Shown here: positions 7,466 to 14,428 of the stretch, piece after piece
Numbering within the stretch: position 1 is the first letter of the stretch
How the letters are laid out: each line of letters opens with the position of its first letter
From: an uncultured Oscillospiraceae bacterium
Lineage (GTDB): Bacteria; Bacillota; Clostridia; Oscillospirales; Acutalibacteraceae
Direction of reading: 5' to 3'
DNA: 17,291 nucleotides
NCBI GenBank assembly: GCA_900554535.1
Contig: USIA01000026.1
Span: 1-17,291, forward strand
Notes under the pieces: generated by a model
What the model was told of the DNA's origin: nothing
Seen by the model: only the letters and a program-made list of their open reading frames with translations
Database searches by the model: none
Translations under genes and position numbers: made by a program

Positions 7466-9106
7466 ATGAACCGATATGAACGCTTCAATCAGGAGCGAAA
7501 ACCTGCCAATGCAAAAAAGCGTGTGGCTGCCTATTGCCGTGTTTCCACGGATCATGAAGATCAGGCCAATTCGTTTGAGAGCCAACAGCGTTATTTCAAA
7601 CAGTATATTGCACGCAACCCCGATTGGGAGCTGTATGCGATTTTTGCCGACGAGGGCATCTCCGGCACGAGCACAAAAAAGCGAAAAGAATTTAACCGCA
7701 TGATCGCCTGCGCCAAAAACGGCGACTTCGATTTGATTCTCACAAAGGAAATTTCCCGGTTTGCGCGAAATACCCTGGATAGTATCTACTATACCCGTGC
7801 CCTCAAAAAGCACGGCGTGGGGGTTTTCTTTATGAATGATAACATCAACACCTTAGACGGCGATGCGGAGCTTCGGCTGTCGATTCTGGCCTCTATTGCC
7901 CAGGAGGAAAGCCGCAAGACTTCCGAGCGTGTGAAATGGGGCCAAAAGCGCCAGATGGAGCAAGGCGTTGTGTTCGGCAGAAGTCTGCTGGGCTATGATG
8001 TCCGTGGCGGGAAACTCTATATCAACGAGGAAGGGGCGGAAATTGTACGCCTGATCTTTCAAAAGTTTGTTCATGAGGGCAAAGGCACGCACATCATTGC
8101 CCGCGAGCTTCGGGAAAAAGGCATACCGCCAATGCGGGGAAAAGAATGGCAGAACACCGTCATCCTCCGCATCCTCCGAAATGAAAAATATTGCGGCGAT
8201 CTGGTCCAGAAAAAGACCTATACCCCAGACTTCTTGTCCCATGAAAAGAAATATAACCGGGGGCAGGAGGAATTTATCATCCTCAAAGACCACCACGAGC
8301 CGATTATCTCCCGCGAACTGTTTGAGCAGGCAAACCGCATTTTGGATGAACGTTCGCTTTCGCAGGCGGGGAAAGCCAAATACAGCAACCGCTATCTGTT
8401 TTCCGGCAAAATCAAATGCGGCTGCTGTGGCGCAAGCTATGTGGCGCGGTATAAGACACGAAAAGACGGAAGCCGCTATCAGGCGTGGCGTTGTCAAGAA
8501 GCGGTGAAGCATGGCAGTCCGCATCTCGATCAGGCGGGAAATTGGGTGGGCTGCACAGGATTGACAATTCGAAATGAAGATGCCACGCACATTCTATGCC
8601 TTGTTACCAGGAGCCTTTCCTATAATCAGAAGAAAATCACTGGTAACCTGCTTGCCATTGTCAAATCCGTGATTGCGATGGATACGGCAGGCAAAGACCC
8701 GGAGAAGCTGAAAAAACAGATGGAAACGATTGAAAGCAGGCGCGCGAATCTGATTGACTTGTATATGTCCAATCTGGTCAGCAAAGATGAATTTGCGGTC
8801 GCCCGTTCCAAATGCGATGCCGAACTTGCCGCGCTTCAGCCGGTCCCTGAAAGCACGGAGAAGCAAAAGGCAATGATCGCGAAACAACAAGTACTTGTCG
8901 GGAAAATTGCAGAAGCGATTGATGAGATGGTCCGCGGTGTGGAATACGAAGATGTGTTCTATAAGCATCTCTTAGACAGGATGGTGGTAAACGATCAAGA
9001 CCATATCGATGTGTATTTGAACGCCCTTCCTTTCAAATGGCGCTACACGGCTGCCAAAAGCATTCGACAGCTGCGGGGCGAACAGCCAAACAAAAAAAGT
9101 CCCTGA
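7466..9106 (+). CDS. Large serine recombinase (integrase/excisionase of the element)
   Basis: This 546-residue protein has the three parts of large serine recombinases. The N-terminal resolvase catalytic domain contains AAYCRVST (nucleophile S27), DEGISGTSTKKR, LTKEISRFARNT and SILASIAQEESRKTSERVKWG. The recombinase domain (about 150-270) includes LGYDVRGGKL and RILRNEKYCGDLVQKK. A zinc ribbon (CGCCG ... WRCQ ... GCTG) is followed by a coiled-coil-rich C-terminus. It would cut and join attL/attR at a 2-bp overlap. ATG 7466 is preferred; the TTG at 7448 only adds MSGGLG and would consume the GGGGG ribosome site (7453-7457). Its stop codon lies 4 nt before the P arm of attR. It is the counterpart of SpoIVCA of the skin element by position and type. 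Confidence 0.95.
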   Translation: MNRYERFNQERKPANAKKRVAAYCRVSTDHEDQANSFESQQRYFKQYIARNPDWELYAIFADEGISGTSTKKRKEFNRMIACAKNGDFDLILTKEISRFARNTLDSIYYTRALKKHGVGVFFMNDNINTLDGDAELRLSILASIAQEESRKTSERVKWGQKRQMEQGVVFGRSLLGYDVRGGKLYINEEGAEIVRLIFQKFVHEGKGTHIIARELREKGIPPMRGKEWQNTVILRILRNEKYCGDLVQKKTYTPDFLSHEKKYNRGQEEFIILKDHHEPIISRELFEQANRILDERSLSQAGKAKYSNRYLFSGKIKCGCCGASYVARYKTRKDGSRYQAWRCQEAVKHGSPHLDQAGNWVGCTGLTIRNEDATHILCLVTRSLSYNQKKITGNLLAIVKSVIAMDTAGKDPEKLKKQMETIESRRANLIDLYMSNLVSKDEFAVARSKCDAELAALQPVPESTEKQKAMIAKQQVLVGKIAEAIDEMVRGVEYEDVFYKHLLDRMVVNDQDHIDVYLNALPFKWRYTAAKSIRQLRGEQPNKKSP

Positions 9107-9126
9107 ATGGAACATTTCAGGGGCTT
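9097..9126 (-). terminator. Hairpin across the recombinase stop and attR; terminator on the minus strand
   Basis: AAGTCCCTGAA (9097-9107) pairs with TTCAGGGGCTT (9116-9126), an 11-bp stem with one G-T and an 8-nt loop. On the minus strand it is followed by a T-run (complement of 9092-9098), a good intrinsic terminator against antisense transcription entering the recombinase. On the plus strand the tail is not T-rich. Confidence 0.55.
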
Positions 9127-9155
9127 CTCTGGGTACTGAGGAACTGGCGCATCTG
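9111..9155 (+). other. attR: right recombination junction of the element
   Basis: The element (P) arm has AACATTTC (9111-9118) and GCTTCTC (9123-9129), then the core GGT (9132-9134), then cotJC sequence as the B' arm. The arm blocks are the exact inverse complements of GAAATGTT and GAGAAGC in attL, each 14.5-21.5 and 3.5-9.5 bp from the GG centre on both sides. Confidence 0.82.
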
Positions 9156-9554
9156 GAAATGGTGAGTACAATCGTCTATCAGTTAACGCGCAATCTGACG
9201 CCGGAAGAAATCCAGAAGGCGGGTTTTGATACCTACTTTGTGGATCATACAACGGGCATCTATCCCGTCGATGCAAGCGGGAATCCCTTCAGCGCGGAGA
9301 CCTTTGCCTCCACAGGCGATCCGCTGACAGACCTGCATGAGGATCTGGCAGCAGAACAGAAAGCGCGCTTGACCTATGACAATATCCTGCGGTATGCAAA
9401 AGACCCGGATGTAAGCGATCCCATCAAATTCCTGCGCCAGCGGGAGATCGTGCATTATCAGCGCTTTGGCGAAGCGCTGCGCATTGCGACCGATCACCTG
9501 GACAGCAAGAACTTCTATGCACTGAATCCGGCATTCGACAAAATGAAGCGTTAG
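9132..9554 (+). CDS. cotJC: cotJC 3' part (codons 62-201), manganese-catalase-like coat protein
   Basis: This frame begins at the shared GGT codon and reads G-TEELAHLEMVSTIVYQL to KMKR, stop at 9554. It supplies Mn ligands E65 and H68 (EELAH), E136 (LAAEQKAR) and H169 (REIVHYQRFGEAL) in the numbering of the joined protein. It has no ribosome site or start of its own at the junction; an ATG at 9159 exists but would lose E65 and H68. The sequence shows no decay over 139 codons, implying selection on the joined gene. CotJC belongs to the Mn-catalase family; whether it decomposes peroxide in spores is not established for all members. Confidence 0.92.
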   Translation, partial: GTEELAHLEMVSTIVYQLTRNLTPEEIQKAGFDTYFVDHTTGIYPVDASGNPFSAETFASTGDPLTDLHEDLAAEQKARLTYDNILRYAKDPDVSDPIKFLRQREIVHYQRFGEALRIATDHLDSKNFYALNPAFDKMKR

Positions 9555-9982
9555 CCGGGTCGCGCAAAACGATGGGCTGGACCCTTGTCACTGCGGTCTG
9601 GCGGGATAACCCTCTTCTTTGTGGAAACCTCCAAAGTGGTGCGGAAAAGAAGCATCACATTGGAGGTTTCATAATATTCTATGTTGAAATGCAACTGCCA
9701 ACTTGCGGCGGAAACGGAAAATCAGTCGTATCAAGTAAAACGCTATGGATGCTGCTGGACAAGTTCCACACCGGAATGGAAAGCAGCCCCACACAAGATC
9801 ATCATCCTGTACCATTGCAAACCTGACCGATGCCAGTATTTTTTGGGAGAAGGCAAGACACGAAAAACGAACCGCCACCAAGGGCCCGATCTGATGCATG
9901 GGCTGTCGGCCAAGCATCAGAAAAACACTTCCCCTTCTTTTTATATTTATGTATATTTTTTGTGCAAAACGTAAATTTTATC
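9555..9982. other. Intergenic region with two hairpins
   Basis: No convincing gene is seen between cotJC and the sugar importer promoter. Two inverted repeats occur: GAAACCTCCAA (9624-9634) with TTGGAGGTTTC (9660-9670), 11 bp perfect with a 25-nt loop, and CTGATGC (9891-9897) with GCATCAG (9914-9920), extended inward by TGG/CCA. Neither has a proper U-tail; either may end the cotJ transcript. Confidence 0.5.
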
Positions 9983-10011
9983 TTGACAGGAAGCACTCAT
10001 CGTGGTATAGT
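9983..10011 (+). promoter_or_regulatory. Strong SigA promoter of the sugar importer operon
   Basis: TTGACA (9983-9988), a 17-bp spacer and TATAGT (10006-10011) give a near-consensus promoter. The start would be near 10018, with a leader of about 120 nt before the ATG at 10139. Confidence 0.8.
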
Positions 10012-10074
10012 TATCTTGCATAAAAATGATTAAGATGCCAGAAAATAATAGGACATATTAACCCAATTTTTTGA

Positions 10075-10097
10075 CTTCCTTGTATAGTTAAAGGAAG
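10075..10097. promoter_or_regulatory. Candidate operator dyad in the importer leader
   Basis: CTTCCTT (10075-10081) and AAGGAAG (10091-10097) form a 7-9-7 dyad enclosing GTATAGTTA. It lies downstream of the promoter, where a sugar-responsive repressor could block transcription; a second TATAGTTA copy lies inside it. The regulator is unknown. Confidence 0.4.
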
Positions 10098-10138
10098 CCC
10101 TTTAACAAGCTGGCAACACGCAAAGGGGGACTTGTGGA

Positions 10139-11464
10139 ATGAGATGTAAACCAAAGCGCGCCGTATCTTTGATGCTGTGTGCGGCCCTGATCTGCGGGAC
10201 TGGTCTTCTGACCACAGGCTGCGGCGGCGAGACTGCATCCGGCAAGGTGCAGATTGAGCTATTGCAGTACAAGCAGGAAGCGGTCAAAACGTTCAATGAG
10301 CTGGCGCAGAAGTTCAATGAGACACACGACAACATTGAACTTGTTGTCAGTTCGCCGAACGACGCGACGACCATCCTGAAGACCCGGCTGATTAAGGAAG
10401 ATCCGCCGGATATGGTGGCAATCGGCGGCGACATCACATACGCGACAATGCTCGATGCGGGCGAATTTATGGACATTTCTGATTTTGACGGATTGAGTAA
10501 GATCAAGGACGCCTACAAAGAGATGGATAAGCAGCTCGAGCTTGTTCCGCAGGACGGCGTCTACGCTGTGCCGTACGCCGCAAACGCGGCCGGCGTTTTG
10601 TACAATAAGGATATGTTCGAGAAAAACGGCTGGCAAATCCCAAAGACGTGGGACGAGTTTATTAAGCTGTGCGAGACCATCAAGAGCGCAGGCGTGCAGC
10701 CGCTTTATTTCGGTTTCCGCGACACGTGGACGTGTTTGGCGCCCTGGAACGCTTTGGCGGTCGACCTGGTTGACCCGACGATCTGCTCGCAGGTCAGCGC
10801 CGGCACTGCAACCTTTACGGATGCGTACAGCGAAGTGGCGGATAAGCTTTATCAGATGCTGGACTACGCGGAGCCTGACCCGGCCGCCTATCAGTACAAT
10901 GACGCCTGTACAGCGTTTGCGCGCGGCCAGGCTGCGATGTACCCGATCGGCAACTACGCAATTCCGCAGATCCGCTCCGTCAACCCGGACATCAAGATCG
11001 ACTCGTTTGTGATGCCCGGCAGCAATGACCCGGACAAAAATATACTGAACTCCGGCAATGACCTGCAGTTCAGTGTGATGGCTGCGACCAAGCACAAAGA
11101 AGAGTGCTACGAAGTCCTCGACTTCTTCCTGGAGAATGAAAACGTACAGCTCTATACAGACGAGCAGGCTTCGGTGCCGTGCGTGGAGGGCGACTTTACG
11201 ATCACCGACGACCTCGACAGCATGAAGCCGTACATCGAAGCGGGCAAAATGGCGGACTATCAGGACCACCACTACCCGTCTGAGATGAGCGTCGACGCCA
11301 TGATCCAGACGTATCTGCAAAGCGGCGACAAGAAATCGTTCCTTTCTCAGTTCGATTCGGATTGGGAGCGCTACAACCGCGATACGATTGCGAAGCTGAA
11401 GAAATACTACGAAGAGCATCCGGAAGCCGCAGCTTCTTCCGCAGCTTCTTCCACGGTTTCTTAA
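10139..11464 (+). CDS. Sugar ABC transporter substrate-binding lipoprotein (CUT1 family)
   Basis: This 441-residue protein has a lipoprotein signal: basic start MRCKPKR, hydrophobic core, lipobox LTTGC with C28 as the lipidated cysteine. The mature part begins KVQIELLQYKQEAVKTFNELAQKFN and contains PPDMVAIGG, PYAANAAGVLYNKDMFEKNGWQIPKTWDEF and RGQAAMYPIGNYAIP, typical of family-1 solute-binding proteins for oligosaccharides. It ends in an Ala/Ser tail. It is anchored outside the membrane and delivers sugar to the two permeases that follow. AAAGGGGGA (10122-10130) sets the start. Substrate cannot be read from sequence; an alpha-galactoside is possible given the nearby alpha-galactosidase, but that is inference. 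Confidence 0.92.
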   Translation: MRCKPKRAVSLMLCAALICGTGLLTTGCGGETASGKVQIELLQYKQEAVKTFNELAQKFNETHDNIELVVSSPNDATTILKTRLIKEDPPDMVAIGGDITYATMLDAGEFMDISDFDGLSKIKDAYKEMDKQLELVPQDGVYAVPYAANAAGVLYNKDMFEKNGWQIPKTWDEFIKLCETIKSAGVQPLYFGFRDTWTCLAPWNALAVDLVDPTICSQVSAGTATFTDAYSEVADKLYQMLDYAEPDPAAYQYNDACTAFARGQAAMYPIGNYAIPQIRSVNPDIKIDSFVMPGSNDPDKNILNSGNDLQFSVMAATKHKEECYEVLDFFLENENVQLYTDEQASVPCVEGDFTITDDLDSMKPYIEAGKMADYQDHHYPSEMSVDAMIQTYLQSGDKKSFLSQFDSDWERYNRDTIAKLKKYYEEHPEAAASSAASSTVS

Positions 11465-11485
11465 CGCAAGAGAGGAGGAAGTTTG

Positions 11486-12367
11486 ATGGATTCTAAAAAG
11501 CACATGAGTTCACGCAAACGCACGTTTTTAGCAATCACGATTCCGATTTTGGCTTTGTTTTTCCTGTTCAACACGTTCCCATTGCTGCAGGGCTTTGCCT
11601 ACAGCCTGACAAACTTCCGCGGGTTCGGTGATTATGACTTTGTCGGCCTGCGCAACTACTATTATCTGTTCCAGGATCCGCGCGTTGGGCATTCGTATCT
11701 GTTTACGTTTGGCTATGCGATTGTCTCGACAATCATCACGAACGTCATCAGCCTCATTCTGGCGCTGGGCCTGACCGGAAAGATCGCCGGCAAGAGCGCT
11801 TTGCGCGGCATCTACTTTATCCCGAACATCCTGGGTGCCCTGGTTGTCGGCTATGTGTTCAGCTTCTTCTTCACGTATGTCCTGCCGTCCGTCGGCCAGA
11901 GCTTGGGAATTGAGGGCTTGAGCTCCTCGATCCTTTCCTCGTCGTCGACCGCGTGGTTCGGCATTGTGGTGGTCGGCTGCTGGCAGGCTATCGCCCTGAA
12001 TACAATTATCTACATCTCCGGCCTTGAAACGGTACCGCAGGACGTCTATGAGGCGGCCTCCATCGACGGTGCGACGGGCTGGAAACGCTTCCGCTACATC
12101 ACATTCCCGCTGATTATGCCGTTCTTCACAATCAACATGGTGCTGTGCATGAAGAACTTCCTGATGGTCTTCGACCAGATCATGGCATTGACAAAAGGCG
12201 GCCCCTCGCAGAGCACAGAGTCCATTTCCTACCTGATCTATCAAAACGGTATCGGCGGCGGGCAGTTCGGCTTCCAGAGTGCGAACGCAGTGATCTACTT
12301 TGTGGTCATCGTCGCGATCTCTGTGTTCCAGATGAAATTCCTGGGCAGTAAGGAGGAACAGCTGTAA
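11486..12367 (+). CDS. Sugar ABC transporter permease (MalF/UgpA-like)
   Basis: This 293-residue inner-membrane permease has about six transmembrane helices. The EAA loop for ATPase contact is visible as YEAASIDGATGWKRFRYITFPLIMP near residue 190, and the FVGLRNYYYLFQDP segment after the first helix is typical of MalF-type subunits. ATG 11486 has GAGGAGG 7-8 nt upstream; a TTG just before it is not needed. The stop overlaps the next start by 1 nt (TAATG). It forms the channel with the second permease. Confidence 0.92.
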   Translation: MDSKKHMSSRKRTFLAITIPILALFFLFNTFPLLQGFAYSLTNFRGFGDYDFVGLRNYYYLFQDPRVGHSYLFTFGYAIVSTIITNVISLILALGLTGKIAGKSALRGIYFIPNILGALVVGYVFSFFFTYVLPSVGQSLGIEGLSSSILSSSSTAWFGIVVVGCWQAIALNTIIYISGLETVPQDVYEAASIDGATGWKRFRYITFPLIMPFFTINMVLCMKNFLMVFDQIMALTKGGPSQSTESISYLIYQNGIGGGQFGFQSANAVIYFVVIVAISVFQMKFLGSKEEQL

Positions 12368-13248
12368 TGGTGAATTCCACAAAGGTCGTGTACGCGACGG
12401 ATAAGACAAAAATTAAAAAAGAGAAGAAGAACTGGCCGATTACGATTCTTCTGATTATCGGCTGCATTACAGTCTTCTTCCCGCTTTATATGACGGTCAT
12501 CATTGCGTTTAAGCAGCCGTCGGAGATGACGAATGACATCGCCGGCGCTTTGATGCCGCCCGCTACCTGGAGCTTTGGCAACTTCGCGCAGGCAATGGAA
12601 GTCACGGACTTCTGGCATTCGCTTTTAAACAGCGTCCTGATTACGGTGTGCACCGTGGTCCTCTCGCTTTTGATCCACTCGCTGGCGGGTTACGCGGTCG
12701 GCCGCAACATGGACCACAGCAAGTTTTATAAGTTCGCATACCTCTACATGGTCAGCGGCATGTTCGTGCCGTTTGCCATCCTGATGATGCCGGAAGTCAA
12801 GCAGACGGCCATCATGGGCATCGACAACCCGGTCGGCGTTGTGATCCTGTATATCGTGTTCCAGCTGCCGATGAGCATGTTGCTTTATACCGGCTACCTG
12901 CGCAACATACCGCTGGCGCTCGAAGAGGCAGCCTACGTGGACGGCGCATCGACATGGCGCACGTATTGGTCCATCATTTTCCCGAATATGAAGCCGATGC
13001 ACGCGACAGTCGCCATCCTGATTGCGATGGCCGCCTGGAACGACGTGATGACCCCCCTGGTTTTGATGAGCGGTTCTGATCTGAACACGCTGCCGCTGGC
13101 ACAGCTCAATTTCCAGACGGCGTTCAGCACGAACTATAACCTGGCGTTTGCGTCCTACCTGCTTTCAATGATCCCGATTTTGATCTTCTATCTGGTTTGC
13201 CAGAAGCAGATCATCAGCGGCGTCGCCAACGGTGCAGTGAAAGGCTAA
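12367..13248 (+). CDS. Sugar ABC transporter permease (MalG/UgpE-like)
   Basis: This 293-residue membrane protein has about six helices after a basic cytoplasmic start (KTKIKKEKKNWPITI). The EAA loop is EEAAYVDGASTWRTYWSIIFPNMKP, followed by the family ending KQIISGVANGAVKG. AAGGAGG lies just before the cotranslational start. No ATPase gene follows; as in many Gram-positive CUT1 systems a shared MsmK/MsmX-type ATPase encoded elsewhere would be used (established for the family, inferred here). A terminator closes the operon. Confidence 0.92.
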   Translation: MVNSTKVVYATDKTKIKKEKKNWPITILLIIGCITVFFPLYMTVIIAFKQPSEMTNDIAGALMPPATWSFGNFAQAMEVTDFWHSLLNSVLITVCTVVLSLLIHSLAGYAVGRNMDHSKFYKFAYLYMVSGMFVPFAILMMPEVKQTAIMGIDNPVGVVILYIVFQLPMSMLLYTGYLRNIPLALEEAAYVDGASTWRTYWSIIFPNMKPMHATVAILIAMAAWNDVMTPLVLMSGSDLNTLPLAQLNFQTAFSTNYNLAFASYLLSMIPILIFYLVCQKQIISGVANGAVKG

Positions 13249-13270
13249 AAGAGAAAAAGTCATCAATATA

Positions 13271-13308
13271 GACCTGTCGCAGAATGAAAACTCTGAGGCA
13301 GGTCTTTT
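13271..13308 (+). terminator. Rho-independent terminator of the importer operon
   Basis: GACCTGTCGCAGA pairs with TCTGAGGCAGGTC (13271-13304) with one G-T pair and one internal mismatch, followed by TTTT, 23 nt after the permease stop. Confidence 0.75.
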
Positions 13309-13369
13309 GGTTGTCGGAAGGCGCGCTGGTGCCCAACACGCAGAGCCCGAACGCACATGCAGAATTTTT

Positions 13370-13678
13370 CTAATCCGTGAGAAGCCGCAAGGCATAGTTG
13401 GACTGCCCATGGACGTTAATAAAGGTGTTGAGCCCGCGCCCCAGATCGGCCAGAAGCTTCATATATTCCACTTGCTCGATGCCAGCGCTGTCATAGCTAT
13501 AAAGATAAATTGCACCGGTTGAAAATAAAACCTTGATGTAATTTTCGCCATAGCTGTAAGCCAATACGTTGGAGTCCCCGCCTGCATTCGCATATGCAAT
13601 CATAACCCCATCTCCGTCTGCTTTTACGGGAAAGTGTGTTTGCCGCGCCACCGCCGCTGAATTGGGCGATGATTCCAT
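13370..13678 (-). CDS. Small hypothetical protein, possibly KTSC-like
   Basis: This 102-residue protein starts at ATG 13678. The core SYGENYIKVLFSTGAIYLYS followed by a helix and GLNTFINVHGQSNY resembles the KTSC domain pattern (beta strands with F-x-x-G-x-x-Y-x-Y), a domain of unknown function; the match is by eye. The longer open frame begins at a TTG which is the -35 box of the promoter, so it is not used. No good Shine-Dalgarno is present (AGAAAAG only). It is a stand-alone gene. Confidence 0.6.
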   Translation of the reverse strand: MESSPNSAAVARQTHFPVKADGDGVMIAYANAGGDSNVLAYSYGENYIKVLFSTGAIYLYSYDSAGIEQVEYMKLLADLGRGLNTFINVHGQSNYALRLLTD

Positions 13679-13721
13679 GCACTTTTCTGATGCTTTTTGA
13701 GAACTTTTCCTATTTTGATTT

Positions 13722-13750
13722 ATTGTAGTACGAAATGGTAGCGCTGTCAA
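13722..13750 (-). promoter_or_regulatory. Consensus SigA promoter of the small hypothetical gene
   Basis: On the minus strand, TTGACA (13750-13745), 17 bp, TACAAT (13727-13722). Transcription would start near 13715, 37 nt before the ATG at 13678. This decides the start codon of the gene. Confidence 0.8.
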
Positions 13751-13810
13751 TTGATTTCAAAGTACTGTGTGAAAGTAAATTCTGCCTATTTGTAAAAAAG
13801 TGGGGCTTTT

Positions 13811-13968
13811 CTATTCGCGCTTTTCATAATAGATATTGGTAAGAAGCATGACCAGGAACATCGCAATATAGTTGTCCCGCGCGTCTGTCATTTTTTGCCG
13901 CCCGTTTGTCGTTACTCCCTCGCGAGAATCACAATCACAAAATTCCTGATATTTTTAATGCGTTTCAT
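13811..13968 (-). pseudogene. Possible decayed or split small membrane-protein gene after the XRE regulator
   Basis: A perfect ribosome site (AGGAGG, complement of 13978-13983) precedes ATG 13968, which starts MKRIKNIRNFVIVILARE and stops at 13912. Shortly after, in another frame, 13891-13811 reads MTDARDNYIAMFLVMLLTNIYYEKRE. Together they look like a broken small membrane protein of the type often found behind short XRE regulators. They could instead be two genuine tiny peptides. Confidence 0.35.
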
Positions 13969-13998
13969 ATTCCTTGTCCTCCTATTCTTTGTTTTCTT

Positions 13999-14184
13999 TC
14001 AAGCAGCATATTCTTCAACGGTCACGCCAAAGACTTCTGCCATCCGACAGGCCAGCATGAGGGACGGGCGGTATTGTTCCTTTTCGATGGAGAGAATCGT
14101 GCGGGAGGAAACATGGACGGGCCCGGCTAATTGTTGTTGTGTCAATTTGAATTTTGTGCGCAATTTTTTTACTTTTGTTTTCAT
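13999..14184 (-). CDS. Small XRE-family (Cro/CI-type) transcriptional regulator
   Basis: This 61-residue protein is almost entirely a helix-turn-helix: KLRTKFKLTQQQLAGPVHVSSRTILSIEKEQYRPSLMLACRMAEVFGVTVEEYA. TQQQLA and SSRTILSIEKEQYRPS are the two HTH helices of the XRE/HTH_3 family. AAAGG lies 9 nt before the ATG. Upstream are two tandem palindromes that could be its own operator. Short regulators of this kind usually control an adjacent membrane protein, here apparently decayed. Confidence 0.88.
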   Translation of the reverse strand: MKTKVKKLRTKFKLTQQQLAGPVHVSSRTILSIEKEQYRPSLMLACRMAEVFGVTVEEYAA

Positions 14185-14203
14185 ATCGTTCGCCTTTCAA
14201 TGT

Positions 14204-14231
14204 GAAGCTCGCTTCTCGTGAAGTTAGCTTC
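14204..14231. promoter_or_regulatory. Tandem palindromes, candidate operator of the XRE regulator
   Basis: GAAGCTCGCTTC (14204-14215) and GAAGTTAGCTTC (14220-14231) are two similar dyads with a 16-bp period, the pattern GTGAAG-N4-CTTC repeating. They lie 20-47 nt upstream of the XRE start, a position suited to autoregulation. Confidence 0.5.
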
Positions 14232-14348
14232 ATGTTTCACAAAACGATGGAACTGCCGCGTATAAAGAGGAAGTCTATTTTACAGAAGGGCGGATTTCAA
14301 AAATCGAATTATATCAATGATACGCAAAACGGATTTCTGCTCTTCCGG

Positions 14349-14377
14349 TTGCGCAATCCGGCCATCAGCGCTATAAT
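14349..14377 (+). promoter_or_regulatory. SigA promoter of the RNA methyltransferase gene
   Basis: TTGCGC (14349-14354), 17-bp spacer, perfect TATAAT (14372-14377). Start near 14384, about 45 nt before ATG 14429. Confidence 0.6.
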
Positions 14378-14428
14378 CAAACTGACTTTGCCGTCTCAAG
14401 TTGTGCGGCGTGGATGAGGTGCGGGCCG

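Larger units (their letters stand above)
2231..9134 (+). mobile_element. Skin-like intervening element splitting cotJC (6,901 bp, serine-recombinase type)
   Basis: The element is bounded by two copies of a GGT core (2231-2233, 9132-9134) at the exact point where the CotJC reading frame breaks and resumes. It carries an alpha-galactosidase, an amylosucrase-like gene, a small ORF and a large serine recombinase at its right end. Excision of 6,901 bp restores the frame exactly. No phage structural, replication or conjugation genes are present, so it looks like a minimal, probably non-autonomous or domesticated element similar in logic to skin. Seen: split frame, cores, arms, recombinase. Inferred: regulated excision in the mother cell. 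Confidence 0.9.

Noticed and set aside
7191..7469. GTG-started 92-residue frame in the recombination module
   Set aside because: It overlaps the 66-codon frame, has Gly/Pro/Arg-rich irregular sequence and runs through the terminator into the recombinase; the other frame looks more like protein.
9159..9554. The 3' cotJC fragment as an independent 131-residue protein starting at ATG 9159
   Set aside because: This ATG is internal to the CotJC motif (M71 of the joined protein), lacks a ribosome site, and would omit E65 and H68.
2048..9554. cotJC interruption as simple insertion-sequence damage
   Set aside because: There is no transposase, no terminal IS repeats and no decay of either half; a serine recombinase with a symmetric att site at the exact break fits better.
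9572..10033. Several short plus and minus frames between cotJC and the importer
   Set aside because: No ribosome sites, irregular composition, overlap with the promoter; treated as intergenic.
10259..11503. 414-residue minus-strand frame opposite the solute-binding protein
   Set aside because: Shadow of a well-defined lipoprotein gene; no family features.
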